Positions 1 through 9,138 of a stretch of DNA of 64,000 nucleotides are shown piece after piece (the stretch's first letter is position 1; each line of letters opens with the position of its first letter). The translations under genes and the position numbers were made by a program. Source of the DNA: Stenotrophomonas rhizophila (GTDB lineage Bacteria > Pseudomonadota > Gammaproteobacteria > Xanthomonadales > Xanthomonadaceae); NCBI RefSeq assembly GCF_003651185.1, contig NZ_RCDC01000005.1, forward strand, positions 62,001-126,000, given 5' to 3'. The notes below the pieces were generated by a model, which ran no database searches, was not told the DNA's origin, and was given only the letters and a program-made list of their open reading frames with translations.

Positions 1-189
1 GTCGACCGAGCCGAGCATGATCATGCCGTGGCCGTAGACCAGCTGGGCGTGGTGAACGGTATCGCCATCGGCGTAGACCGCCTGTTTCTGGAAGCCGAAC
101 GCGCGCTGCAGCCAGGCAATGGCGGCGTGCGCATCGCGGTAGCGCAGGCAGGGAATGACGGTGGCGATGGTCTCGGCGGGCGCGGTCAT
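1..189 (-). CDS. VOC-family (glyoxalase/bleomycin-resistance-like) protein, partial
   Basis: Only the N-terminal 63 codons are in the window; the gene continues past the left edge. The visible protein begins MTAPAETIATVIPCLRYRD and continues with A-I-A-W-L-Q-R-A-F-G-F, the usual first beta strand and helix of PhnB/glyoxalase-like VOC domains, followed by the strand H-A-Q-L-V-Y-G-H-G-M-I-M-L-G. Members of this fold are usually small cytosolic metal-dependent dioxygenases, isomerases or drug-binding proteins. Substrate cannot be inferred. It is divergent from the serine hydrolase gene that follows. Confidence 0.75.
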   Translation of the reverse strand, partial: MTAPAETIATVIPCLRYRDAHAAIAWLQRAFGFQKQAVYADGDTVHHAQLVYGHGMIMLGSVD

Positions 190-300
190 GGCGGGCCTCC
201 TTCTGGCACAGGCGAGCCTGATCCGGGCCGCGTTACCATCGTGCGAAACCGGGGCATCGGCACCCTCGACGCCCCCGCCACACGCAACCGGAGACACTGC

Positions 301-1878
301 TTGAATACATCCTGGATCGGAGGCGCCGTGCTGCTGGCATGCGCACCCTTGGCATCGGCCGCCGTGCCGGCCGAACTGCAGCGGCTGGACGCCACCATCG
401 AACGCGCCCGCAGCGAGTTCGACATCCCCGGCATCGCCGTGGCGGTGGTCAAGGATGGCAAGGTGGTGATGGAGCGCGGCTACGGGGTGCGCGAGCTGGG
501 CAAGCCGGACCCGGTGCAGGCCGATACGCTGTTTGCGATCGCCTCCAATACCAAGGCGTTCACCGCCACCTCGCTGAATCTGCTGGCCGAGCAGGGCAAG
601 CTGAAGATGGACGATCGCGTGATCGATCATCTGCCCGGCTTCCGCATGTCCGATCCGTACGTGACCGGCGAAATGCGCATCCGCGATCTGCTGTCGCACC
701 GCAGTGGCCTGAGCCTGGGCGCGGGCGACCTGCTGTTCTGGCCGACCACCTCCTACAGCAACAAAGAGGTGGTGCAGCGGCTGGGCAAGGTGCCGTTGAA
801 GGCGGGCTTCCGTGATCGCTATGCCTACGACAACATTCTCTACGCGGTCGCCCAGCAGGTGATCGAACAGGTGTCCGGGCAGACCTATGCGGACTTCCTG
901 CAGCAGCACATCTTCACCCCGGTGGGCATGCAAGGCACCCGCTACAACGCCGATCATCTGCAGCCCGGCGACAACGCTGCAGTGGGGCACGCCAAGTATG
1001 ATTTCAGCCAGCTGCGCACCGTCGCGCCGCTGACCTGGTCCAACAACGCCGGCGCCGGCGGCATCTATTCCAGCGTGCACGACATGGCGCGCTGGATGAA
1101 CGTGCAGCTGGCCCAGGGCACGCTGGAGAACGGGAAGCCGCTGTTCACCGCCAAGGCCCAGCAGGCGATGTGGCAGATGATCACCCCGCAGGTGGTGCCT
1201 GAGCCGAGCGTGCCGCAGCTGGCGGCGGCACGGCCGAACTTCGCCGGCTATGGCGAGGGCTGGAGCCTGAGCGATTACCGGGGCCAGAAGCTGGTCTGGC
1301 ACACCGGCGGCTGGCCCGGGATGGTCTCGCGCGTGACCCTGGTGCCGGCGCAGAAGCTGGGCATCGTGGTGTTGACCAACCAGGAAGTGGGCGCGGCCTT
1401 CAACGCGATCACGATGGAAGCGCTGGATGCCTATCTGCAGGCACCGGCCACCGACTGGGTCGCCGCCTATGCGGCCGCCGTGGCCAAGTCGCAGGAGAAG
1501 GCGGACGAGGGCTGGGCCAAGCACCTGGCCGCACGCGATGCGACATCCAAGCCGTCGCTGCCGCTGGCACGCTATGCAGGCGGCTACCGCGACGCGTGGT
1601 ACGGCGACGTATTCGTTGGGCAGCAGGGCGGCAAACTGCGCCTGCGCTTTGGCAAGACCGCGCAGTTGATCGGCACGCTGGAACATTGGCAGCACGATAC
1701 CTTCCTGGTGCGCTGGGACGACCGGTCACTCAACGCCGATGCGTTCGTGAATTTCAGTCTCGATCCGGACGGCAAGGTCCGCGAGGTCCGCATGCAGGCG
1801 GCATCTTCGCTGACCGATTTCAGCTTCGATTTCCAGGACCTGCTGCTGACGCCGATCGCGCCGGAGGCCAAGGGCTGA
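301..1878 (+). CDS. Serine hydrolase, class C beta-lactamase-like family, with C-terminal DUF3471-type domain
   Basis: A 525-residue exported hydrolase of the beta-lactamase/transpeptidase fold. The open frame extends upstream to 28, but a TTG at 301 preceded by GGAG (290-293) starts a good signal peptide (MNTSWIGGAVLLACAPLASA, cut before AVPAE). Catalytic motifs are S-N-T-K (Ser82/Lys85), Y-D-N (Tyr176) and a late H-T-G-G box. The C-terminal 120 residues (YAGGYRDAWYGDVFVGQQGG) resemble the DUF3471 domain appended to many such peptidases. The family includes D-aminopeptidases, esterases and penicillin-binding-protein-like enzymes, so the substrate is unknown. It is not the L1 or L2 beta-lactamase of Stenotrophomonas. 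Confidence 0.88.
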   Translation: MNTSWIGGAVLLACAPLASAAVPAELQRLDATIERARSEFDIPGIAVAVVKDGKVVMERGYGVRELGKPDPVQADTLFAIASNTKAFTATSLNLLAEQGKLKMDDRVIDHLPGFRMSDPYVTGEMRIRDLLSHRSGLSLGAGDLLFWPTTSYSNKEVVQRLGKVPLKAGFRDRYAYDNILYAVAQQVIEQVSGQTYADFLQQHIFTPVGMQGTRYNADHLQPGDNAAVGHAKYDFSQLRTVAPLTWSNNAGAGGIYSSVHDMARWMNVQLAQGTLENGKPLFTAKAQQAMWQMITPQVVPEPSVPQLAAARPNFAGYGEGWSLSDYRGQKLVWHTGGWPGMVSRVTLVPAQKLGIVVLTNQEVGAAFNAITMEALDAYLQAPATDWVAAYAAAVAKSQEKADEGWAKHLAARDATSKPSLPLARYAGGYRDAWYGDVFVGQQGGKLRLRFGKTAQLIGTLEHWQHDTFLVRWDDRSLNADAFVNFSLDPDGKVREVRMQAASSLTDFSFDFQDLLLTPIAPEAKG

Positions 1879-1911
1879 ACCCCGTCGCCGGCGTGTGAGG
1901 GAGGTGAGAGT

Positions 1912-1955
1912 AAAACAGCAGGCCGCGGTGGGATAATCGCGGCCTGTTTTGTTTT
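1912..1955 (+). terminator. Rho-independent terminator after the serine hydrolase
   Basis: The arms AGGCCGCG and CGCGGCCT flank a 10-nt loop. They are bordered by AAAACAGC on the left and GTTTTGTTTT on the right. The hairpin lies 34 nt after the hydrolase stop and ends only about 13 nt before the ATG of the next gene, so the ABC transporter transcript must begin inside it or read through. Confidence 0.8.
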
Positions 1956-1967
1956 CGGTGCACTGCG

Positions 1968-3800
1968 ATGTTCCGCTGGTTCGAATCGCTGATTCCGGTT
2001 TTCCCGCCGATCGATGCGCGCATGCCACCGCGCAAGGTGGTGCCGTTCTATATCCACTATCTACGCCCGGTGTGGCCGGTGCTGCTGGCCACGCTGATCG
2101 CCGGCCTGCTGTTGGCGCTGGTCGAAGTGGCGATGTTCGATTTCCTTGGCCGCATCGTGGACATGGTCGCCGAGCAGCCCGGCAGCGATTTCTTCGCCCG
2201 GCATGCGAATACATTGATGTGGATGGCCGGCATCACCCTGATCGCGCGGCCGCTGCTGGTCTCGCTGCACAGCCTGCTGGTGAACCAGGCGATCGTACCG
2301 GGCCTGAGCAACCGCTCGCGCTGGTTGATGCACAACTATGTGGTGCGGCAGAGCCTGAGCTTCTTCCAGAACGATTTCGCCGGCAGCATGGCCAACCGGG
2401 TGATGCAGACCGGCACCTCGCTGCGCGAATCGGCCGTGCAGATGGTCGATTCGCTCTGGTACATCATCGTCTACACCGGTACTGCGCTGTACCTGTTCGC
2501 GCAGGCGGACTGGCGGCTGATGATCCCGCTGGGGCTGTGGATGGCCGGGTACGCGGTGATCATGTGGTACTTCGTGCCGCGGGCGAAAGAGCGTGCGTGG
2601 ATCGCCTCCGAAGCGCGCTCCAAAGCGATGGGCCGCATCGTGGATGGTTACACCAACGTGCCCACGCTGAAGCTGTTCGCCCATGGCGGGCGCGAGCAGG
2701 CCTACGTGGCCGAGGCGATCGACGAACTGGCCACCAAGCACCGCGGCCAGACCCGGGTCACCACCGGGCTGGAAGTCACCATCGCCATCGTCAACGGCTT
2801 CCTGATCGTGGGCACCTGCGGCCTGGCGCTGTGGTTGTGGAACGGCGGCCACATCAGCGTCGGTGCGATCACCCTGGCCACCGGCCTGGTGATCCGCATC
2901 CACAACATGTCCGGCTGGATCATGTGGACGATCAACGGCATCTTCGAAGATATCGGCACGGTGCAGGACGGCATCACCACCATCTCCCAGCCGCTGACGG
3001 TGCAGGACCGCGCCGATGCCGTGCCGTTGGTGGTCAGCCAGGGCGGCGTGCATTTCGATCACATCCATTTCCATTACGGCAAACGCGGAGGCGTGATCGC
3101 CGGCTTGGACCTGCAGGTGAAGCCCGGTGAGAAGATCGGTCTGGTGGGTCCCTCGGGTGCCGGCAAGTCGACCCTGGTCAATGTGCTGCTGCGGCTGTAC
3201 GACCTGGAAAGCGGGCAGATCCGCATCGATGGGCAGGACATCGCCGGGGTCACCCAGGAAAGCCTGCGCCGGCAGATCGGCGTGGTCACCCAGGACACCT
3301 CGCTGCTGCACCGCTCGATCCGCGACAACCTGCTGTACGGGCGTCCGGATGCAACTGAGGAGCAGCTGCATGCCGCGGTGGCCAAGGCACGCGCCTCGGC
3401 CTTCATCGATACGCTGGTCGATGGGGAAGGGCGCCGTGGTTACGACGCGCATGTCGGCGAGCGCGGGGTAAAGCTGTCCGGTGGCCAGCGCCAGCGCATC
3501 GCGATCGCGCGGGTGCTGCTCAAGGACGCTCCGATCCTGGTACTGGACGAGGCAACCTCTGCACTGGATTCGGAAGTGGAAGCGGCGATCCAGGACAACC
3601 TGGATGAATTGATGACCGGCAAGACGGTGATCGCGATCGCGCACCGCTTGTCCACGATCGCGCGCATGGACCGGCTGGTGGTGATGGATCAGGGCCGCAT
3701 CGTGGAAACCGGCACGCACGCCGAGCTGATCACGGCCGGCGGGTTGTATGCGCGGCTGTGGGCACGGCAGACCGGGGGCTTCGTGGCTGCCGACGCGTAA
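1968..3800 (+). CDS. ABC transporter, fused permease and ATPase (exporter type)
   Basis: A 610-residue half-transporter that should dimerise in the inner membrane. The N-terminal about 330 residues form a six-helix ABC_membrane domain. The C-terminal half is the nucleotide-binding domain with Walker A GPSGAGKST (near residue 393), signature LSGGQRQR, Walker B ILVLDEATSALD and the switch histidine in IAIAHRLSTIARMDR. This is the MsbA/Atm1/multidrug exporter architecture. Substrate is unknown. No strong Shine-Dalgarno precedes the ATG. Terminators on both sides make it monocistronic. Confidence 0.9.
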   Translation: MFRWFESLIPVFPPIDARMPPRKVVPFYIHYLRPVWPVLLATLIAGLLLALVEVAMFDFLGRIVDMVAEQPGSDFFARHANTLMWMAGITLIARPLLVSLHSLLVNQAIVPGLSNRSRWLMHNYVVRQSLSFFQNDFAGSMANRVMQTGTSLRESAVQMVDSLWYIIVYTGTALYLFAQADWRLMIPLGLWMAGYAVIMWYFVPRAKERAWIASEARSKAMGRIVDGYTNVPTLKLFAHGGREQAYVAEAIDELATKHRGQTRVTTGLEVTIAIVNGFLIVGTCGLALWLWNGGHISVGAITLATGLVIRIHNMSGWIMWTINGIFEDIGTVQDGITTISQPLTVQDRADAVPLVVSQGGVHFDHIHFHYGKRGGVIAGLDLQVKPGEKIGLVGPSGAGKSTLVNVLLRLYDLESGQIRIDGQDIAGVTQESLRRQIGVVTQDTSLLHRSIRDNLLYGRPDATEEQLHAAVAKARASAFIDTLVDGEGRRGYDAHVGERGVKLSGGQRQRIAIARVLLKDAPILVLDEATSALDSEVEAAIQDNLDELMTGKTVIAIAHRLSTIARMDRLVVMDQGRIVETGTHAELITAGGLYARLWARQTGGFVAADA

Positions 3801-3828
3801 GTCGCGTCATGCCCGTCCCGCAGAAAAG

Positions 3829-3860
3829 AAACGGCCCGGGTCACCCCGGGCCGTTTGCCT
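3829..3860. terminator. Bidirectional terminator between convergent genes
   Basis: A perfect 12-bp stem, AAACGGCCCGGG and CCCGGGCCGTTT, encloses a TCAC loop. A-rich sequence lies on the left and TTT on the right, so it can stop both the ABC transporter (plus) and the DUF885 gene (minus). Confidence 0.85.
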
Positions 3861-3884
3861 GTCTGACGAGGAACGAGGCAGTGC

Positions 3885-5693
3885 TTACTCGATCGGCTGG
3901 TCCAGCATCAGCTGGCGCGCGAAGCGCACCGGCGGGGCGCCGTAGGACAGCATCTGGTCGTGGTAGGCCTTCAGGTTGAACTTGGCCCCCTGCTTGTCCT
4001 GCACGGCCTTGCGGGTATCGAAGTGTTCCTGCGCGCCGACGAAGTAGGTCGGCAGCTGCGCGGAGGTCAGCTGCGCACGTACCCACTTGCCCGAGGCTTC
4101 GCTTTCCTGCTGGAAGGCGTCGTGGGTCATCAGGTGCATCGCCTGCTCACGCGTCCAGTTGTCCACGTGCACGCCCTGGTCCAGGATCGCGTTGGAGATG
4201 GTGCGCAGGTAGAACTTCAGCTGCACCAGGTGGAACAGCGGATCGTTGTCCAGATAACCCTGCTCCTGCATCATCCGCTCGGTGTAGACCGCCCAGCCTT
4301 CGGCGAACAGGCCCGAACGCAGCACCGCGCGCAGCGTGGAGGGGAACTTGCCCGAGTGCCAGCCTTCCAGGTAATGGCCCGGAGTGCCTTCGTGGATGCT
4401 CAGCAGGTGGATCATGCGGCTGTTGTATTCGCGCAGGAACGAATCGACCTGCTTGTCCGTCCAGTCGTCCGGAATCGGCGAGACCGCATAGAAGGTCTTC
4501 AGGTTCTTGTCGAGCGGGCCCGGCGAATCGCAGTAGGCCACGGCCACGCCACGCTGGAATTCCGGCATCAGGATGATGTCGACCGGCGAATCGGGCAGGG
4601 TCATCAGGTCATGCTTGCGCACGAATTCGGTGGACTGCTCCAGCGCGGCCTTGGCGTCTTCAACGACCTTGTCGCGTGCCGGCTTGTCGGCATAGGCCAG
4701 CTCCAGCGCGGCTTCGATCGCGGCCTGCTGCTGCTCGTCGCTCGGGTTGGCCGGCAGCGCCGGGGCGCCGGGCTTGTCCTTGAGCACGGTCTGCGCGATG
4801 CCATACATGTCCTGGCGCACTCGCTTGAGCTCGGCACGCGCGCGCTCGCCGATCTCGGCGCGCGAGAGCGAGGAGTTCAGCGCGAACTTCAGCTTCTGGT
4901 CGTACAGCTCCGCACCGATGCGGAAGTCACCCTTGGCGTTGGGCACCAGGGTCTTGTCCAGCCAGGTCTGCTGTTCGTCGACGGCCTTCTTCAGGCCCTC
5001 GATCGCAGCCTGCAGGCGCTTCTGGTCTTCGGCCGGCAACTCACCGATGTGCGGGGTGATGAAGGTATCGACGATGCTCAGGATGCCGCGGTTCTGCTTG
5101 GCCACGGTTTCGGCATGGATCTTCGGCACGCGGGCCGGGTCCAGGTTCTCGCGGGCCTGGGCGAAGATCTGCGGCAGCTTCTCCATGCGCGCGGTCGCCG
5201 ATTTCAGGCGGTCGGGGAGCGGGGCGAACTCACGCGCCATCAGGCCGTAGAGCGCGCTGCCGGCCATGCCGTTGTACATCTGCGGGTCCCACTTGGGCGA
5301 CTGCAGCACTTCCGCAGTCCAGACCTCGGACTGCAGCTGGTTGCGCAGGATCGCCGCGTCCACCTGGTTCTCGCGCGAGAGCTTGCTGACGTCGATCTTG
5401 TCCAGATCGCCCAGCAGTGCCTTGTACGCGGTGAGCACCTTCTGCTGGCCGGCCGCGCTCAGGTCGTCGATCTCGCTGTCGTAGCGGTGGTCGCCGATCT
5501 GCGTGGCGCTGATCGGGGAGAGCTGCATCCAGGTGTCCAGGGCGCGCTTGGACAGGTCGGCGAAGGCCGCATCGACTGCGGCATCGCCAGCCGGGGTGGC
5601 CGCTTCGGTGCCGGTGGTGGGCGTCGGGGAGTCGGCCTGCTGGCAGCCACCAAGGGCGGCGATCAGGGCGAGGGCAAGCAGATGCTGGCGCAT
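3885..5693 (-). CDS. DUF885 family lipoprotein (putative zinc peptidase-like)
   Basis: The 602-residue protein starts at MRQHLLALALIAALGGCQQ, a lipoprotein signal with lipobox L-G-G-C; the upstream extension of the open frame (to 6410) is rejected because it overlaps the DUF4349 gene. The hallmark HEGTPGHYLEG motif of DUF885 proteins is present, with a further conserved GLFAEGWAVYTERMMQE segment. These segments resemble the HEXXH-plus-glutamate zinc sites of M3-like peptidases, so a peptidase role in the periplasm is plausible but unproven. Such lipoproteins are numerous in Xanthomonadaceae. Confidence 0.9.
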   Translation of the reverse strand: MRQHLLALALIAALGGCQQADSPTPTTGTEAATPAGDAAVDAAFADLSKRALDTWMQLSPISATQIGDHRYDSEIDDLSAAGQQKVLTAYKALLGDLDKIDVSKLSRENQVDAAILRNQLQSEVWTAEVLQSPKWDPQMYNGMAGSALYGLMAREFAPLPDRLKSATARMEKLPQIFAQARENLDPARVPKIHAETVAKQNRGILSIVDTFITPHIGELPAEDQKRLQAAIEGLKKAVDEQQTWLDKTLVPNAKGDFRIGAELYDQKLKFALNSSLSRAEIGERARAELKRVRQDMYGIAQTVLKDKPGAPALPANPSDEQQQAAIEAALELAYADKPARDKVVEDAKAALEQSTEFVRKHDLMTLPDSPVDIILMPEFQRGVAVAYCDSPGPLDKNLKTFYAVSPIPDDWTDKQVDSFLREYNSRMIHLLSIHEGTPGHYLEGWHSGKFPSTLRAVLRSGLFAEGWAVYTERMMQEQGYLDNDPLFHLVQLKFYLRTISNAILDQGVHVDNWTREQAMHLMTHDAFQQESEASGKWVRAQLTSAQLPTYFVGAQEHFDTRKAVQDKQGAKFNLKAYHDQMLSYGAPPVRFARQLMLDQPIE

Positions 5694-5807
5694 CGGTGTT
5701 CCTGTACTGGGGACAATCCCCGAGCATAGGGCCGATGGCCCCCGTTGTCCCCGTGCCATTGGATTACCATGCGCCGTGAAGATCGCCGTATTGACTGGAG
5801 TTGCACT

Positions 5808-6620
5808 GTGACTGGATGGACAGGACGGGCCCGCGCCGGGCTGGCAGGGATGCTGTTGTTGGGCCTGGTGGCCTGTGGCCGCAGCGGGCCGAACTACGCC
5901 GCCGACGCGGCCGCCGGGGCCGTGGCATCTCCCGAGGGCGCGTTCCTGGCGTATGAACACGACATCCGCATCCAGCTGGATGCCAAGCGCATCAGTGAGC
6001 GGGTCAAGGCCGTGTCCGCGGCCTGCCAGAGCAACCGGTTCGGTGATTGCGCGGTGCTGCAGGTGGGCGAGGAAGGCGGTGAAACCCGCTCCGGCTCCAT
6101 CCGCGTGCGCATCGCGCCCAAGGGCGTCGAGCCGATCATCGCGCTGGCCGGTGAAGGCGGCGATGTGGCCTCGCGCAATACCCATGCCGAAGATCTGGCC
6201 CAGCAGGTGGCCGACACCGCACTGACCCAGACCCGGCTGCAGAAAGAGCATGCGCAGCTGCAGGCCTATCAGCAGCGCAGTGACATGAAGGTGGCCGACC
6301 TGTTGGCGGTCTCGCAGCGCATGGCGGAGATCGAGGCCGGGCTGGAGCAGGCCAACAAGGAGGCTGCGCAGCAGCGTCGCCGGATCGATACACAGCTGGT
6401 CACCCTGCACTTCGAAGGTCCGGCGGGGCAGCGCAGCCGCAGCGACATCGGCAAGGCGTTCAGTGAGTTCGGATCGATCTTCACCACCAGCATCGCGTTC
6501 GTGATCCGCGCGGTGGCGGCACTGCTGCCGGTCGGCGTGGTGGCGTGGGCGGTCGGTGCCGTGGGCCTGGCGCTGTGGCGCCGCCGCAAACGTCGCAAGG
6601 CCGCGGCGGCCGCGCGCTGA
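5808..6620 (+). CDS. DUF4349 domain lipoprotein
   Basis: A 270-residue protein of the DUF4349 family. I chose the GTG at 5808 because GGAG lies 7 nt upstream and the product then begins with a lipoprotein signal ending L-L-G-L-V-A-C. The body has a paired beta region (IRIRVAPKG-like strand), a long coiled coil (about residues 130-185, rich in Gln/Glu/Arg, TRLQKEHAQLQAYQQ) and a C-terminal transmembrane helix with an Arg/Lys tail (WRRRKRRKAAAAAR). It should be an envelope protein anchored at both ends. Function is unknown. It is divergent from the DUF885 gene. Confidence 0.82.
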   Translation: MTGWTGRARAGLAGMLLLGLVACGRSGPNYAADAAAGAVASPEGAFLAYEHDIRIQLDAKRISERVKAVSAACQSNRFGDCAVLQVGEEGGETRSGSIRVRIAPKGVEPIIALAGEGGDVASRNTHAEDLAQQVADTALTQTRLQKEHAQLQAYQQRSDMKVADLLAVSQRMAEIEAGLEQANKEAAQQRRRIDTQLVTLHFEGPAGQRSRSDIGKAFSEFGSIFTTSIAFVIRAVAALLPVGVVAWAVGAVGLALWRRRKRRKAAAAAR

Positions 6621-6628
6621 CCATGCCG

Positions 6629-6658
6629 GTCGTGCCGCGCGCCAAGGCGCGGCACGAC
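6629..6658. terminator. Hairpin between convergent genes, probable terminator
   Basis: A perfect 12-bp stem (GTCGTGCCGCGC and GCGCGGCACGAC) with a 6-nt loop lies directly between the DUF4349 stop and the stop of the small acidic protein gene on the opposite strand. There is no T tract, so its strength as an intrinsic terminator is uncertain. Confidence 0.5.
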
Positions 6659-6665
6659 GGTTGAC

Positions 6666-6959
6666 TCAGCCTTCGTCCTGCTCGTATTCCACGAAGACAT
6701 CCAGCTCCAGCGCCAGTTCCTGCACCGCGTCACGCACGCGCTGGGCGCCGAGTGCGTTGCCTACTTCCACTTCCAGTTCGTGCGTGCCCGGGCCGATGTC
6801 ATCGGACAGGCCGGCCGAGCTGGAATCGTCGTCGTCCATGTGCGGCATCAGGTCGTCGGTTTCCTCGACGTGTTCGATCCCCTCGATGCTCTGCAGCAGG
6901 TCGGTGATGGCACGTGCATCGTCTTCGGTGCCGGTGATTCGCAGTCGCAACAGGGCCAT
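6666..6959 (-). CDS. Small acidic hypothetical protein
   Basis: A 97-residue protein, MALLRLRITGTEDDARAITD..., that I do not recognise. It has a beta-alpha start, a central very acidic linker (ETDDLMPHMDDDDSSS, about residues 37-52) and a second beta-alpha-beta-like half ending VFVEYEQDEG. No signal peptide or membrane segment is visible, so it should be cytosolic. The start is the ATG at 6959, 9 nt downstream of a GAGG. Codon use matches its neighbours, which supports a real gene. Confidence 0.65.
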   Translation of the reverse strand: MALLRLRITGTEDDARAITDLLQSIEGIEHVEETDDLMPHMDDDDSSSAGLSDDIGPGTHELEVEVGNALGAQRVRDAVQELALELDVFVEYEQDEG

Positions 6960-7047
6960 GGGTCGAGCCTCGGGGGAAAGGGACTCCAGCCTAGCCAGCA
7001 CGCGGAAAAGGTCGGGTGAGGATGCGCGCCGGGTCGTGGCGCCCGGT

Positions 7048-7998
7048 TCAGTCGTGCGTGCGGTCCGCAGGCGGCAGGCCCAGCAGTTCATCGGGCAGGG
7101 CGGGCAGCGGGGTGCGCTCATCCAGTGCTTCGCGCTTGAGCCAGTCCATGAACGCCTGCGCGGTCGGGCTGAGCGGCCGGTGTTCGGCGTGGACCACATA
7201 GTAGGCGTAGCGCGCCTTGAGTGCGGGGCCGGGCAGGCGCACCAGCTCATAGCGCTGCAGGTAGGGCTGGGCGATGTGCTTGCGCGCCAGCACTGCGCCG
7301 ATGCCGTAGACCGCGGCGCGCATCGCATCGGTGCTGTCGCTGAAGGTGTGCAGCGAGGGCAGGTCCAGCCCGCGCACACCCGCCGCCTGGAACCAGTCGC
7401 GCCAACCCTGCGGCGACATGTCGCTGAGCAGCGGCAAGGTGGCGATCTGTGCCGGTTCGCGCAGCGTCGAGACGCCCGCCAGGGAAGGTGAGGCCACCGG
7501 GCAGAGTTCATCGTCCATCAGGTGATGCGCGGTCATGCCTGGCCACTGGCCAAGACCGTAACGGATGCCCAGTTCCGGACCCGTCTCGTCGAAGCGCACC
7601 AGCTCGGTGCTGGTCTGCAGCTCGATACGCATGCGCGGATGCTGTTGGGTGAAGCGCGGCAACCGCGGGATCAGCCAGCAGTACGACAGCGAGCGGATGG
7701 TGGTGACCCGCAGCGGCACGATGTCCGCCTGGGGATGCAGGTTGCCGGCCACTGCGTTGAGATCACTGAGCGCGGCCGCCGCCGCGTCGGCCAACTGGCG
7801 GCCTTCGGCGGTCAGCCGCACGCCGCGCGCATGGCGCTGGAAGAGGATGGTTCCAAGCAGGTCTTCCAGCCGTCGCACGTGGTGGCTGACCGCGCTGGCG
7901 GTGAGGTGCAGCTCCTGGGCGGCGTGGGCGAAGTTCTGGTGGCGTGCGGCAACCGCGAACACCCCCAGCGCGGGCAGCAGGGCAGGGCGAAGGATCAT
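7048..7998 (-). CDS. LysR-family transcriptional regulator
   Basis: A 316-residue LTTR of the GcvA/AmpR-like type. The N-terminal winged helix-turn-helix reads LPALGVFAVAARHQNFAHAAQELHLTASAVSHHVRRLEDLLGTILFQRHARGVRLT; the substrate-binding domain follows from about residue 90. I take MILRPALLP (ATG at 7998) as the start. An alternative ATG lies at 8016. It is divergent from the EamA transporter, and LTTRs commonly regulate the divergent gene, so that exporter is the likely target. The inducer is unknown. Confidence 0.92.
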   Translation of the reverse strand: MILRPALLPALGVFAVAARHQNFAHAAQELHLTASAVSHHVRRLEDLLGTILFQRHARGVRLTAEGRQLADAAAAALSDLNAVAGNLHPQADIVPLRVTTIRSLSYCWLIPRLPRFTQQHPRMRIELQTSTELVRFDETGPELGIRYGLGQWPGMTAHHLMDDELCPVASPSLAGVSTLREPAQIATLPLLSDMSPQGWRDWFQAAGVRGLDLPSLHTFSDSTDAMRAAVYGIGAVLARKHIAQPYLQRYELVRLPGPALKARYAYYVVHAEHRPLSPTAQAFMDWLKREALDERTPLPALPDELLGLPPADRTHD

Positions 7999-8158
7999 GG
8001 TCGAGACCCAAATCATATTTGTGGCTTGCACGGATACTACGCGCTTGTGGGCGCGTGACGGCAGGCGGATGCTGTCGCCCTTCCTCCCCCGGATTCACGC
8101 GCATGTTGCCGTCCCTTACCGCTCGCCCTGCGTGTCAGCTTCCCTGCGGAGGCCCACC

Positions 8159-9040
8159 GTGAGCGGGGCGCCGCTGGCCGCAGGTACGGTGGAGCGCGAT
8201 TGGCGTACCCCGCTGGAACTGACCGTACTCGGCGCGATCTGGGGCTGCTCATTCCTGTTCATGCGGGTGGCCGTGCCGGCCTTCGGACCGTACGCACTGG
8301 TGGAGGTGCGGTTGCTGCTCGGCGCGCTCGTGCTGCTGCCGTTCCTGTGGCAGGCGCGCGCGCAGTTTCCGGCGCGTCGCTGGCTGTGGCTGGCACCGAT
8401 CGGCCTGATCAATTCGGCCATCCCGTTCGTCCTGTTCGCCTGGGCCGCACAACGCGCCCCGGCCGCGATCGGGGCGATCTGCAATGCGATGACCGTGCTG
8501 TTCGCCGCGCTGATCGCGTTCCTGTTCTTCGGCGAAAAGATCGGCATGCGCCGCGCGATCGCCCTGCTGGTCGGCTTCGCCGGCGTGGTGGTGCTGGCCA
8601 CCGCCAAAGTGTCCGGTCTGAGCATCGGTGCGGCGGTGATGGCCGGTGCCCTGGCCGCGCTGTTGTATGGCTTGGGCGTCAATCTGGTGAAGCGCCACAT
8701 GACCGGCCTGCCGCCGGCGGCCTCTGCCGGTGCCACGCTCGGCTGCGCGGCGATCCTGCTGCTGCCGATGGCGCTGACCCATTGGCCGACCGCCCCGATC
8801 CCGATGCTGTCCTGGGCCTGCGCGATCGCCTTGGGCGTGGTCTGCACCGGCCTGGCGTTCCTGATGTTCTACCGCCTGATCGCCCGCATCGGCCCGGCTC
8901 GTGCCTCGACCGTGACCTATCTGGTGCCGATGTTCGGTGCGCTGTTCGCGTGGGTGTTCCTGGGCGAACCCGTGACCGGCGCGATGGTCGTGGCGGGCGT
9001 GCTCATTCTCGGGAGTGTGGCGGTGTCCCAGAAGCGATAG
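8159..9040 (+). CDS. EamA/DMT-family transporter
   Basis: A 293-residue integral membrane protein with about ten hydrophobic helices and the duplicated EamA domain (ELTVLGAIWGCSFLFMRVAVPAFGPYALVEVRLLL, then the second repeat from about residue 155). The start is a GTG at 8159 with a strong CGGAGG 6 nt upstream; the frame is open to 7565, but that part overlaps the LysR gene. Family members are drug/metabolite exporters, often of amino acids or purines. Placement opposite a LysR regulator suggests substrate-induced export, but the substrate cannot be read from sequence. Confidence 0.88.
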   Translation: MSGAPLAAGTVERDWRTPLELTVLGAIWGCSFLFMRVAVPAFGPYALVEVRLLLGALVLLPFLWQARAQFPARRWLWLAPIGLINSAIPFVLFAWAAQRAPAAIGAICNAMTVLFAALIAFLFFGEKIGMRRAIALLVGFAGVVVLATAKVSGLSIGAAVMAGALAALLYGLGVNLVKRHMTGLPPAASAGATLGCAAILLLPMALTHWPTAPIPMLSWACAIALGVVCTGLAFLMFYRLIARIGPARASTVTYLVPMFGALFAWVFLGEPVTGAMVVAGVLILGSVAVSQKR

Positions 9041-9041
9041 A

Positions 9042-9086
9042 GATCGCCTCTGCGGAGGCGATCGGCCGGCCAGCGGCCGGCACGAC
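9042..9086. repeat. Hairpin plus degenerate SMAG-type half element
   Basis: GATCGCCTC-TGCG-GAGGCGATC (9042-9063) forms a hairpin directly after the EamA stop. It is followed by a copy of the GTAG palindrome in reverse orientation at 9065-9086, whose head is GTCG rather than GTAG. The pair separates the convergent EamA and cyclophilin genes and may act as a terminator. Confidence 0.6.
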
Positions 9087-9138
9087 CGAGACGTGCATAT
9101 CCAATCCCATGCACGTTCAACGCGCCAGTGGCTTGGCC

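Noticed and set aside
3885..6410. An 841-codon form of the DUF885 protein
   Set aside because: The upstream extension overlaps the divergent DUF4349 gene and buries the lipoprotein signal peptide inside the protein.
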